Shown one piece after another: positions 42,855-50,945 of a DNA stretch of 61,610 bases. The DNA is from Prochloraceae cyanobacterium (GTDB taxonomy: Bacteria > Cyanobacteriota > Cyanobacteriia > Cyanobacteriales > JASJDA01), in the NCBI GenBank assembly GCA_030065755.1, contig JASJDA010000023.1, positions 1 through 61,610 of the forward strand, in the 5' to 3' direction. Position 1 is the first letter of the stretch. Every line of letters starts with the position of its first letter. A program made the translations under genes and the position numbers. The notes beneath the pieces were generated by a model. It was given only the letters and a program-made list of their open reading frames with translations. It ran no database searches and was not told where the DNA came from.

Positions 42855-43973
42855 TTGACAGCTCCACAGGGGCAGAATCACATTGAGCCCCTTCATTTAC
42901 TAACTTCTATAGGTATAGGAATAACCTCTTCGGTTTGGGTATTCTTAATAGGAATTAACTGGAATTCAGAAAGTCTAACTAAAGAAACCCAAAAGGAATC
43001 TCTAATTAACTCAAATCAGCATTTTATTGCTTCAAAAACAAGCTCAGATTTCCCTCTAAAAAATTTAGAATTAGTTTCTAAATTTATTGAGCTTGAAGAT
43101 GTTCCTTATGGTAGCTTTAAGTCTGGTGGCAGCACAACTTGGGCTCCGATTAGAAACCAGATCGAACCCCAAATTCGCTCTGCCTGGCCAGAATTTAAAT
43201 TTCATTACACCCAACATCCCGTTCATTCTCCCAGTTCCCGAACGGGTATTTATATGTTGCTACATAATCAATTAACTTTTGCTCAATCTTCCCGTCCTCT
43301 TTCTCTTTCAGAATACTCTCAAGCCAATGAAATTGGTTTTAATCTTCAACAAATTCCTATAGCCCTCAACCCTATTGTTTTTGCGGTTCATCCCAGCTTG
43401 AATATTCGAGGGTTATCCTTAAATGAACTCAGAGATATTTATACAGGCACAATTACTAATTGGAAACAAGTTGGCGGCCCGAACTTAGAAATAACTGTTT
43501 ACTCTAAATCTCCCCAATTTAGCGGCGAGGCTCAGTTCTTGATCGACAAAGTTTTATCAGGGCAAAAATTGGCTCCTAATGTGAACGTAGTTGACAACAT
43601 TACTAAAACCCTTCGACAAGTTGCTACCGATCGAGGTGCTATTTTCTATGCTTCTGCTCCTGAAATTGTGGGACAGTGCCAGGTAAAACCCCTTTCGATC
43701 GGTAATACCCCCCAAACCCTAATCTCACCTTATGTCACACCTTATATAGAACCTCAACAATGTCCAGCGCGCCGAAATCAGCTCAATTACCAGGTGTTTC
43801 AAAATCGCAGTTATCCCCTACTTCATGAAGTATATGTGATCGTTAAAGAAAACGGGGGCATTGAAGAGCAAGCAGGATTTGCCTATGCCAGCTTACTTCT
43901 TTCTCAAGAAGGACAAAAGCTGATTCAAAAAACTGGTTTTGTTCCCGTCCGCTCATTCCCATTTTCTCAATAA
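42855..43973 (+). CDS. Membrane-anchored PstS-like solute-binding protein
   Basis: A 372-residue protein starting at TTG 42855 with an AGGAG site upstream. One N-terminal membrane anchor lies at residues ~12-35 (LLTSIGIGITSSVWVFLIGINW). The rest is a PBP-like domain of the phosphate-binding kind: DVPYGSFKSGGSTTWAPI, SSRPLSLSEYSQANEIGF, IALNPIVFAVHP, LSLNELRDIYTGTITNWKQVGG and the end GQKLIQKTGFVPVRSFP. Its C-terminal pattern matches the solute-binding half of the CIS-locus fusion at 20582. There are no pstC, pstA or pstB genes nearby, so it is probably a sensor or scavenging protein rather than part of a local transporter. Confidence 0.85.
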   Translation: MTAPQGQNHIEPLHLLTSIGIGITSSVWVFLIGINWNSESLTKETQKESLINSNQHFIASKTSSDFPLKNLELVSKFIELEDVPYGSFKSGGSTTWAPIRNQIEPQIRSAWPEFKFHYTQHPVHSPSSRTGIYMLLHNQLTFAQSSRPLSLSEYSQANEIGFNLQQIPIALNPIVFAVHPSLNIRGLSLNELRDIYTGTITNWKQVGGPNLEITVYSKSPQFSGEAQFLIDKVLSGQKLAPNVNVVDNITKTLRQVATDRGAIFYASAPEIVGQCQVKPLSIGNTPQTLISPYVTPYIEPQQCPARRNQLNYQVFQNRSYPLLHEVYVIVKENGGIEEQAGFAYASLLLSQEGQKLIQKTGFVPVRSFPFSQ

Positions 43974-44316
43974 TTGCTACAAATTATTTGACTTAATGTT
44001 AGTCTACGCTCCGCTAGCAAAAATTAGATGAGTTGGCCCTGGGGGTGGGGCGATCGCTTTTTCTACAAGTATTATTGCTGAGAATTCTAGCAATTGCTTT
44101 AACCTGCTTTCTAGCTTATTGTTGCCGCCTTCTCTTCTGTAAATCTACGCATATTGTCTTAAAAATCTTCAGTAATTTGGCTGATAAAATTGAATGTCTT
44201 TTTTCTAAGATAATAATCATGTGTTTATAAACTTTAGAAAAACTTTGTAAATCATCTCCAGCGAAAAATTGCTGGATGCAACTTTAATTTACTATCGGGA
44301 TTGGGATTAAATAAAA

Positions 44317-44850
44317 ATGGATAAAAATCAACGTAGAGTACTGGCAGTATTAATGATGCGTTTTGGGCTAAATCCTTATGAAGCAATACCTCTAGCATCT
44401 CAATGGTTCTTAACTCATCCAACCGCTTCTTGGAGTACATTGAGCAAATTACTTCTGACGGGAGAGGTAATTTTAAAAAATGGCATCTTACATGATGTTA
44501 CCCCAACAGAAATAAAAATACTTACTAACCAGATGCGCGGTCAAAATGGAATAGAAATTAAAAATCGTTGGTATAGTTTCAAACTGTATCCTAAATGCTT
44601 TACAGGTGTTGATGCGGTAGACTGGTTTGTTAAAACTCAGCAGGTAACTAGAGAAGAAGCAATTCAAATAGGAGAAATGTTAATCGCTCGTCAGATAATT
44701 CATCACGTTCACGACGCGCATAACTTTAAAGACGAGTATTTGTTTTATCGTTTTTATGTTGATGAAAAGGTGGCCACTTATTCTGAGTCTAATTCGGAGT
44801 TAGCTTCAGAAAATGTACGTTCTAGAATTATTGGGCAAGATCTAGTTTGA
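44317..44850 (+). CDS. DEP-domain protein
   Basis: A 177-residue protein with a DEP domain at about residues 80-155: IEIKNRWYSFKLYPKCFTGVDAVDWFV, then REEAIQIGEMLIARQIIHHV and the closing EYLFYRFYVDE. DEP domains mostly target proteins to membranes or receptors. In cyanobacteria they often occur with signalling domains, but here the domain stands alone with an N-terminal helical part (RVLAVLMMRFGLNPYEAIPLASQWF). No direct neighbour suggests a partner. Confidence 0.82.
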   Translation: MDKNQRRVLAVLMMRFGLNPYEAIPLASQWFLTHPTASWSTLSKLLLTGEVILKNGILHDVTPTEIKILTNQMRGQNGIEIKNRWYSFKLYPKCFTGVDAVDWFVKTQQVTREEAIQIGEMLIARQIIHHVHDAHNFKDEYLFYRFYVDEKVATYSESNSELASENVRSRIIGQDLV

Positions 44851-44965
44851 ATGAAGCGTCGGAAACTGCCTCCGTCGTCCAGACAGGGGTAGCAGTTCAT
44901 GAATGTTGACTGGGGGAGGAAGGGGAGATCTAGCTCAGACAAAAAAATACCAGCCGAGTGCTATA

Positions 44966-45169
44966 TTATAAGCCTTTTAGCGCTGGCAATCTCCTTTTTG
45001 GTGATAAATGGCGTTTATCTAGATCGACAGGTCTATTTAATACACATCCAGCATTATCAGGACTAACACTACAACCATTGGCATCTGATTTTAATGCAGC
45101 TAAAATACTGACCGAGCTCGTAAAGCTGAGAAAAATTATAAAACCGACCATAAATAAATTATCAGACAT
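44966..45169 (-). CDS. Possible small exported protein (67 residues)
   Basis: From ATG 45169 the ORF gives a hydrophobic start (DNLFMVGFIIFLSFTSSVSIL) followed by a short polar tail with two cysteines. This resembles a signal peptide plus a small mature protein. No clear ribosome site is seen and I know no homolog. It is the only candidate in the 463-bp gap 44851-45313. An overlapping forward ORF of 73 codons (44958-45179) is a less likely alternative. Confidence 0.3.
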   Translation of the reverse strand: MSDNLFMVGFIIFLSFTSSVSILAALKSDANGCSVSPDNAGCVLNRPVDLDKRHLSPKRRLPALKGL

Positions 45170-45313
45170 ATTTGTCTGAGTTTCTTGTCTTCTCAATATC
45201 ATTCAATATTCCTTTTTACTTAAGAGACTTTTACTATTGCCAATATTAGTTTTTTCTAGATCTTATTATTACCGAAAAAGTCTGAAAAATCTTGAGTGGA
45301 TACGATATTTATC

Positions 45314-46150
45314 TTATAGAAAAATGCGATCGCTACCTGAATAGATATTAAATCGTTGTCCCCGTAAGAAGCCTATCAAAGTAATACCAAATTCTTCAGC
45401 TAGAGATACTGCTAAACTACTAGGTGCAGACACAGCACATATTATTGGAACCTTAGCTACGATACACTTTTGTACTATTTCAAAACTAGAACGTCCGCTA
45501 ACCATTACAATTCGATCGCTTAAAGGTAATTCACCTGCTAAAAAAGCAGAACCCACTAACTTATCGACTGCGTTGTGTCGTCCTACGTCTTCTCTTAATT
45601 TCAACAGTTGTCCGGATAAGTCAAATAATGCCGCAGCGTGTAAACCACCTGTAGCGGTGAATATTCCCTGAGCCGAGCGCAATTTATCGGGTAAGCTGTA
45701 GATTACATCTGCTGTTACTTGTTTCTCAACAGAAATAACTGGACAACCTCTAATTTTTAAAGCTTCGATATTAGCTTTTCCACAAACTCCACAAGCGCTA
45801 GTGGTGAAAAAATGACGTTCTAGAGAAGGCAAATTAAGAAGCAATCCTTCTCTCAATTTAACATTGACAATGTTATAGAGTTGTTCTTCTTTTAAATCGC
45901 GATCGACACAATAACTTATTTGCTCGATATCTTCTCGCTTGCTCGCCACTCCCTCACTGTAGAGAAAGCCAGCAGCTAGATCGAAATCTGCGCCTGGAGT
46001 CCGCATGGTTATTGCTAGTGTTTGTTGCGGATTAACCAGACGAATTTGTAAAGGTTCTTCTATAGCTAAATAATCCGATCGCGATATTTGTTTATTATTT
46101 TCTACTACCAATATTGTTGTTTTAGTTTTGCTTCTGTGAGGTTTAGTCAT
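45314..46150 (-). CDS. fdhD: Formate dehydrogenase accessory sulfurtransferase FdhD
   Basis: A 278-residue FdhD protein. The catalytic cysteine pair is in TTSACGVCGKANIEAL at residues ~116-131. Other family segments are TMRTPGADFDLAAGFLYSEG, ATGGLHAAALF, LREDVGRHNAVDKLVG and VSGRSSFEIVQK. FdhD moves sulfur from IscS-type desulfurases to the molybdenum cofactor, which is needed for formate-dehydrogenase-type enzymes. It is encoded 18 bp after the molybdoenzyme gene, on the same strand, which fits a dedicated maturation role. Confidence 0.95.
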   Translation of the reverse strand: MTKPHRSKTKTTILVVENNKQISRSDYLAIEEPLQIRLVNPQQTLAITMRTPGADFDLAAGFLYSEGVASKREDIEQISYCVDRDLKEEQLYNIVNVKLREGLLLNLPSLERHFFTTSACGVCGKANIEALKIRGCPVISVEKQVTADVIYSLPDKLRSAQGIFTATGGLHAAALFDLSGQLLKLREDVGRHNAVDKLVGSAFLAGELPLSDRIVMVSGRSSFEIVQKCIVAKVPIICAVSAPSSLAVSLAEEFGITLIGFLRGQRFNIYSGSDRIFL

Positions 46151-46168
46151 TAGTTATTTTGCGCGATA

Positions 46169-48391
46169 TTAAACCTTATCTAAACGCACCAAAGCATTAT
46201 AATCTGGAACTCCTTCAAGCGATCGCTTGCTCTTATCCAACAAAACATTTCCTTCGGGCCAATGTATCTGTAAATTACCAGGTTTCATAGGTGCCATATA
46301 AACCCGTCCTTTATATTCGCCCAAATCGTTTTTTAAAACTACTTTATCCCCATCTTTCAAATTCAATTTTTCAGCATCCACCGAACTAATCAAAACAGCT
46401 TCTCGCGCCGCACCAGTAATAGCATCTTTGTTTTCCTGAACCATACTATTAAACTGCTTTCCTCGACGAGTTGCTACTAAAAAATGTCCCTCTGGTATCT
46501 CTTTTGACGATGAAGACAAAGCTATAAACTGAGCCCGACCATTTGGTGTGGAAAAATTCCAACCAAAACACAGATGTTTTCCGCCATATTGAAACTCGTC
46601 ACCAGCTTCTTTTAAGTGTTGAATTCCTGCATATTGAGGAATCACCATAGCAATTTCTTTGCGTATTTCTTCTGTATTTTCAAACTGCAACTTATCGGCT
46701 ATATCAGGACGTACCCGCCTCGCCAATTCCAGAAATACTTCCCATTCCGATCGCGCTTCTCCTATTCTTCTTCCTGGTATTTCTGGACTAAAAATAACCC
46801 GTCTTTCTGTAGAAGTTTCTGTAACTCCTCCTGGTATTTCATAGCGAGTAGTCGCAGGAAGTAATACCACTGTTTCCCCTGGTTCCAAAAGCATTTGTTG
46901 GCTGCAAACAATATCCACATGCACCCGCAGAGGAATATTCAATAAAGCCGATTTTACATAGTCTGGATCTGGTAAAACATCTAAAAAATTCCCGCCTACA
47001 GAAAATAAGACATCTAAATTATTATTCGCCGCCGCATCTATCATTTCTGGAGCAATTAATCCTCGATCGCTCGGCACTTCAAAACCCCAAATATTGCTCA
47101 TCTCTTTGGCATTTTCTACATTTACTTTTCTGCCCCCAGGAAACACCGTAGAATAACATCCCATTTCCGCCCCACCCTGAACTCCAGAATGTCCGCGAAT
47201 CGGCATTAAACCGCAGCCTTCTCGCCCTACAAAACCCTTAGTTAAAGCTAAATTAATAATGGCTTTGACATTATCTTCCCCGCACTCGTGTTGGGTAATG
47301 CCCATACTCCAGACAAATATAGCTTTGTCTGCTTCTTTTACCATCTTGGCAAAGGCATACATATCCTCGCGAGTTACCCCCGAAATTAACTCTAATTCTT
47401 CCCAAGATTGAGCCTCTAAAGCTGATTTTAATTCCTTAAAATTGCTGGTGTAATTGTTAATAAAGTAGTCGTCGTGCCATTTTTCATTTATGATATGTTT
47501 AATGGTACCATTGAGCAATGCTATATCTCCCCCCAGGTTGACCAGAAAAAAGTCTTCAGCAAACTTAGTCCCAAACAACGCACTTTCAGGAATAGAAGGC
47601 ACCCAATAACGCTCCATTCCTGGTTCTCGATAAGTATTTATAACTACTATGCGAGTGCCTGCTTTTTTCGCCCAGTGGAGATATTTGACCGTGACGGGTT
47701 GATTGTTGGCAACATTGGAACCGATAAAAACTAATAAATCGGTGCCGATCCAGTCTTTATAAGAGCAAGTGGTCGCTGCTGCCCCTATAGTAGTTTTAAG
47801 TGCGTTAGTACTGGGAGAATGGCAGATTCTAGCAGCATTATCCACGTTGTTAGTACCCATCGCCCTAACTGCTTTTTGGGCAGCGTAATAGGTTTCGTTG
47901 ACAGTACCCCGACTGGTAAGATAGTAGGCTGTACGATCGGGCTTAGTGTTACGAACGCGATCGGCAATCAACTCTAGTGCTTCATCCCAACTAATGGGTC
48001 GGAAGCCTTTATCTCCTTTGTCTCGTCGCATGGGATAGGGCAGTCGCCCTAAAGATCTCAGTTGGCTGCCGCTTTTAGCTTGCAGTTTAGAGACATCTTC
48101 TAGTAATTTAGGTTTTAGTGCTGGCATAGTGTTAAGTTTGAGAAGTCGCAGCCGCACATTACACAGGTGGATGCCATCTAAAGTCCAGTCTTTCATACCC
48201 GTGGTGCCTAAAGAACAGCCGTCACAGACTCCGTTATTGAGAATCCGCCAAGCATAGGGTAACTGGTCGAAGTTAACCAATCCTGCTCGAATTACTTCCC
48301 AATAGTTGTTAGGATATTCTTCGCCGATACCGAAGGGTTTCCAGCTTGCCCAAATTGAAGGATTCCAGAGTTTTTTGGGTTTTTTTAGCAT
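46169..48391 (-). CDS. Molybdopterin oxidoreductase of the FdhF/YdeP family
   Basis: A 740-residue molybdenum bis-guanylyl-cofactor enzyme. The N-terminal region NNGVCDGCSLGTTGMKDWTLDGIHLCNVRL has cysteines in the FdhF/YdeP pattern; whether they hold an iron-sulfur cluster is uncertain. The core shows DRTAYYLTSRGTVNETYYAAQKA, ARICHSPSTNALK, DLLVFIGSNVANNQPVTVKYL, GITQHECGEDNVKAIINLAL and GCGLMPIRGHSGVQGG. The C-terminal cofactor domain has GRAQFIAL and DAEKLNLKDGDKVVLKN. The family is related to formate dehydrogenases, but the substrate of most members is unproven. FdhD follows directly; no separate electron-transfer subunit is present. Confidence 0.92.
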   Translation of the reverse strand: MLKKPKKLWNPSIWASWKPFGIGEEYPNNYWEVIRAGLVNFDQLPYAWRILNNGVCDGCSLGTTGMKDWTLDGIHLCNVRLRLLKLNTMPALKPKLLEDVSKLQAKSGSQLRSLGRLPYPMRRDKGDKGFRPISWDEALELIADRVRNTKPDRTAYYLTSRGTVNETYYAAQKAVRAMGTNNVDNAARICHSPSTNALKTTIGAAATTCSYKDWIGTDLLVFIGSNVANNQPVTVKYLHWAKKAGTRIVVINTYREPGMERYWVPSIPESALFGTKFAEDFFLVNLGGDIALLNGTIKHIINEKWHDDYFINNYTSNFKELKSALEAQSWEELELISGVTREDMYAFAKMVKEADKAIFVWSMGITQHECGEDNVKAIINLALTKGFVGREGCGLMPIRGHSGVQGGAEMGCYSTVFPGGRKVNVENAKEMSNIWGFEVPSDRGLIAPEMIDAAANNNLDVLFSVGGNFLDVLPDPDYVKSALLNIPLRVHVDIVCSQQMLLEPGETVVLLPATTRYEIPGGVTETSTERRVIFSPEIPGRRIGEARSEWEVFLELARRVRPDIADKLQFENTEEIRKEIAMVIPQYAGIQHLKEAGDEFQYGGKHLCFGWNFSTPNGRAQFIALSSSSKEIPEGHFLVATRRGKQFNSMVQENKDAITGAAREAVLISSVDAEKLNLKDGDKVVLKNDLGEYKGRVYMAPMKPGNLQIHWPEGNVLLDKSKRSLEGVPDYNALVRLDKV

Positions 48392-48544
48392 GGTAAGTAC
48401 TTGTATTTTTATTTAAGACACCAAAAGCCGAGGTGCGGAGAAAGAGAGCAAACAGACGTTATAGAAATTTATTATAAAAAGGAAACAATTACGAGCGAGA
48501 TTTATTAAGTTTTGCTGATTCTTGAAAAGGAATTTCTTCGCTAA

Positions 48545-49384
48545 CTACCTGGGGTTTGACGGCGGATAGTTCGCACTCTTTTTTTGGTATATTCCTGTAG
48601 AAGACAGCTTAATGAGTTGGCTTTTTCCATTAATAGGTAAGGATTCTTTTTTTCCAATCACGAGAATTCCTTCTGGTACTAACCGATCGAGAATTCCTTG
48701 TAAGACTTTCTGCTGCAACATTGGTTCAAAGTAGGTGAAGGCGAGATAGCGACAAAGTATGAGGTGGAATAAGCTATCTGGCATCTGTTTTCGGATGTCT
48801 TGCTGTTCAAACTCGATTCCCTCTCTAAAGGCAGATTTGAGACAATATTGCCGATCTCCATCAAAAGCTTTGGCTATCCACGGTTTGGGGAGTTCTTTGA
48901 GCGTTCCTTTGGGATAACAGCCGCGCCTAGCCCTTGACAAAAGATACTCGTCTATATCGGTTCCCAGGATATGTAAAGGTAAAAACAATTTTAAACCAGA
49001 CAAACGGAAATGTTCGATCGGCTTGAGGGTATAAACTTCTTCTCCAGAAGCACAACCAGCACACCAACAACAAATACTGCTGTCTCTTCTCTCTTGTCCT
49101 AACTGTATTAGTGTTGGCAGAACCTGACATAATTGCTCGAAAACTACCGCATCTCGATAGAAACGAGAAATAGTAATCCTACAGCAAGCATCGACATTAG
49201 ACCACTCATCGGGATGGTCGAGTAAATAGGTCCTATAGCTGGTAAAATCTTCTAACCCTAGTTTGAGGAAACGATTCCTTAATCGCCGACAAACCTGCCG
49301 CCGTACTCGCTGAAAACCCGACCAGCGCAAGTGCAATTTGGGCAGGATTTGCTGCAAGAAGTTAACACAATCGGGGTCTTTCAA
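48545..49384 (-). CDS. CheR-like SAM-dependent methyltransferase
   Basis: A 279-residue protein. The N-terminal helical CheR domain (QVCRRLRNRFLKLGLEDFTSYRTYLLDHPDEW) leads to CRITISRFYRDAVVFEQL. The SAM-binding core shows CWCAGCASGEEVYTL (motif I), LHILGTDIDEYLLSRARRGCYPKGTLKELP and FHLILCRYLAFTYF. Its size and order match chemotaxis receptor methyltransferases, but no chemotaxis genes are nearby, and the usual CRN-x-x-IYF is CRYLAFTYF. It may methylate another protein or a small molecule. Confidence 0.85.
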   Translation of the reverse strand: MKDPDCVNFLQQILPKLHLRWSGFQRVRRQVCRRLRNRFLKLGLEDFTSYRTYLLDHPDEWSNVDACCRITISRFYRDAVVFEQLCQVLPTLIQLGQERRDSSICCWCAGCASGEEVYTLKPIEHFRLSGLKLFLPLHILGTDIDEYLLSRARRGCYPKGTLKELPKPWIAKAFDGDRQYCLKSAFREGIEFEQQDIRKQMPDSLFHLILCRYLAFTYFEPMLQQKVLQGILDRLVPEGILVIGKKESLPINGKSQLIKLSSTGIYQKKSANYPPSNPR

Positions 49385-49506
49385 GTTTCGCCGCCATCTA
49401 GATTTGAGAAATTATACTCCCTCAATGGGATTGTAGAACAGTCATCACATAAATAACAATAGAAAGCGAATAGCAAACAGCTAAAAGCCAACAGCAATAA
49501 ATAACA

Positions 49507-50337
49507 ATGCCAGTACGTCAGACTTTAAAATTAGCTAATCTAGAGATTTCTTACTTAGAATGGAACCGAGGAAAACAACCACTAATGTTGTTACACGGTT
49601 TAGCAGATTGTGCCCTAGTTTGGTCGAGTTTAGCAGATTCTTTGGCTTTAAATTATCACGTCATAGCTCCAGATTTACGCGGTCACGGGGAAAGTAGCAA
49701 ACCAGAGACTGGCTATACTTTCGAGCAAGCGATCGCCGATTTAGAAGCACTCATGGATAGTTTGGGATGGGTCGATACTCACGTTGTAGCTCACTCCTGG
49801 AGTGCTAAATTATTAGCGATTTGGGCAACAAAACATCCGCAACGCTTCCGCAGTTTGATTTTAGTCGATCCCTTTTTTATTAGCACAATTCCCAGTTTTT
49901 TCGAGATAACTTTCCCGATTTTGTATCGAGTTTTGCCATTTCTCCAGGCTATGGGACCGTTTAGTACTTATGAAGAAGCCGAAAAATTAGCGCGATCGCT
50001 AAAGCAATATAGAGGATGGTCTCAATTACAACAGCAAGCCTTTCAAGCAGGAATGGAACAAAAACCGGACGGATCTTGGGGGTCTAAATTTACTGTAGCT
50101 GCTCGTGACGAGATTTTTGCAGAAGTAATGAAGGTAGAAGGACTTACCCAACCAATTGAAATACCCACTCTATTCATTAAACCAAAACAAGGTTTAAATC
50201 GCACCCAATGGCAACTCAAACCATATAAAACCTATTTGAAAAATTTATCTATCTCTGAAGTCCCAGGCAATCATTGGCCATTTTTGGTAGAACCCGATGC
50301 GTTTAACCATACTGTCAAATCATTTCTGACTAGTTGA
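49507..50337 (+). CDS. Alpha/beta-hydrolase-fold protein
   Basis: A 276-residue hydrolase. The oxyanion strand is LMLLHGLADCALVWSSLADSL. The nucleophile elbow is AHSWSAKLLA (Ser at ~98, in the form HSWSA rather than GxSxG). LILVDPFF holds a following Asp, and PGNHWPFLVEP holds the catalytic His. The family includes esterases, lipases and haloalkane dehalogenases; the substrate cannot be told. It is divergent from the CheR-like gene and followed by a composite repeat. Confidence 0.85.
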   Translation: MPVRQTLKLANLEISYLEWNRGKQPLMLLHGLADCALVWSSLADSLALNYHVIAPDLRGHGESSKPETGYTFEQAIADLEALMDSLGWVDTHVVAHSWSAKLLAIWATKHPQRFRSLILVDPFFISTIPSFFEITFPILYRVLPFLQAMGPFSTYEEAEKLARSLKQYRGWSQLQQQAFQAGMEQKPDGSWGSKFTVAARDEIFAEVMKVEGLTQPIEIPTLFIKPKQGLNRTQWQLKPYKTYLKNLSISEVPGNHWPFLVEPDAFNHTVKSFLTS

Positions 50338-50339
50338 CA

Positions 50340-50452
50340 AGAGGGGAGTTTGGGGAGATGGGGAGAGGGGGAGACGGGGAGAGGGGGGATGGGGAGACTG
50401 CGAAAATAGCCAACAGCCAACAGCTAACAGCAAATAGCCAACAGCCAACCAC
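50340..50452. repeat. Composite repeat: GGGGAGA run followed by AACAGCC heptamers (second copy)
   Basis: G-rich units (GGGGAGATGGGGAGAGGGGG and similar) at about 50343-50397 precede CCAACAGCC/CTAACAGC heptamers at 50408-50451. Order and spacing match the copies at 39503 and 60510 (inverted). Confidence 0.8.
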
Positions 50453-50489
50453 AACGTTGTATAATCACAACAGAATTTGGTGAGGATTG

Positions 50490-50939
50490 ATGATCGTTCA
50501 GATGAAATCGAGTAGTAACAACATAGAAAAATATCTGAAAAAGAAAGTAAGAGAAATTGTTGCTAGTAAAGGAATTGATGTCGCAACGAGAAAAGGAAGT
50601 AAAGAATTAAATATCTTAGTTAAAAATATTTCTTATATAGATTTTCCTAACCAAGAAGAAGCAGGAAAAGTAGCGGAACAATTAGGAGAGAAAATTGTCG
50701 AAATTTCTCAGCAAAGAAATAAAAAATTTTTAGATAAAGGAGTGGTCCGACAAATAGTAACTGCTGGTTTTGTTCAGTCTTTATCTGGAAGCTATAGCTC
50801 ATCTTCTGCAGAAGAACCAGCAGCTTCAACAGATACACCAGCTCCAGTCGAGGAAGCACCTGTTGCAGAGTCAGAACCTGCTCCAACGGAAGAGAAACCT
50901 CCAGAAAGTGAGGGAGATAATTCCCAAGAAAACGGTTAA
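50490..50939 (+). CDS. Unknown protein with an acidic Pro/Glu/Ala-rich tail
   Basis: A 149-residue protein from ATG 50490 (GGTGAGG upstream). Residues ~1-100 are lysine-rich, mixed helix and strand (KSSSNNIEKYLKKKVREIVA; SKELNILVKNISYIDFPNQ; RNKKFLDKGVVRQIVTAGFV). The last ~45 residues are a disordered, acidic, Pro/Ala/Glu-rich tail. No membrane span. I do not recognise a family. Its gene is convergent with the FHA-ABC gene, with only 6 bp between stops. Confidence 0.7.
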   Translation: MIVQMKSSSNNIEKYLKKKVREIVASKGIDVATRKGSKELNILVKNISYIDFPNQEEAGKVAEQLGEKIVEISQQRNKKFLDKGVVRQIVTAGFVQSLSGSYSSSSAEEPAASTDTPAPVEEAPVAESEPAPTEEKPPESEGDNSQENG

Positions 50940-50945
50940 AAACCG

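Noticed and set aside
44033-44230. 65-codon hydrophobic forward ORF
   Set aside because: It starts at TTG without a ribosome site; hydrophobic residues can arise from T-rich DNA. No supporting context.
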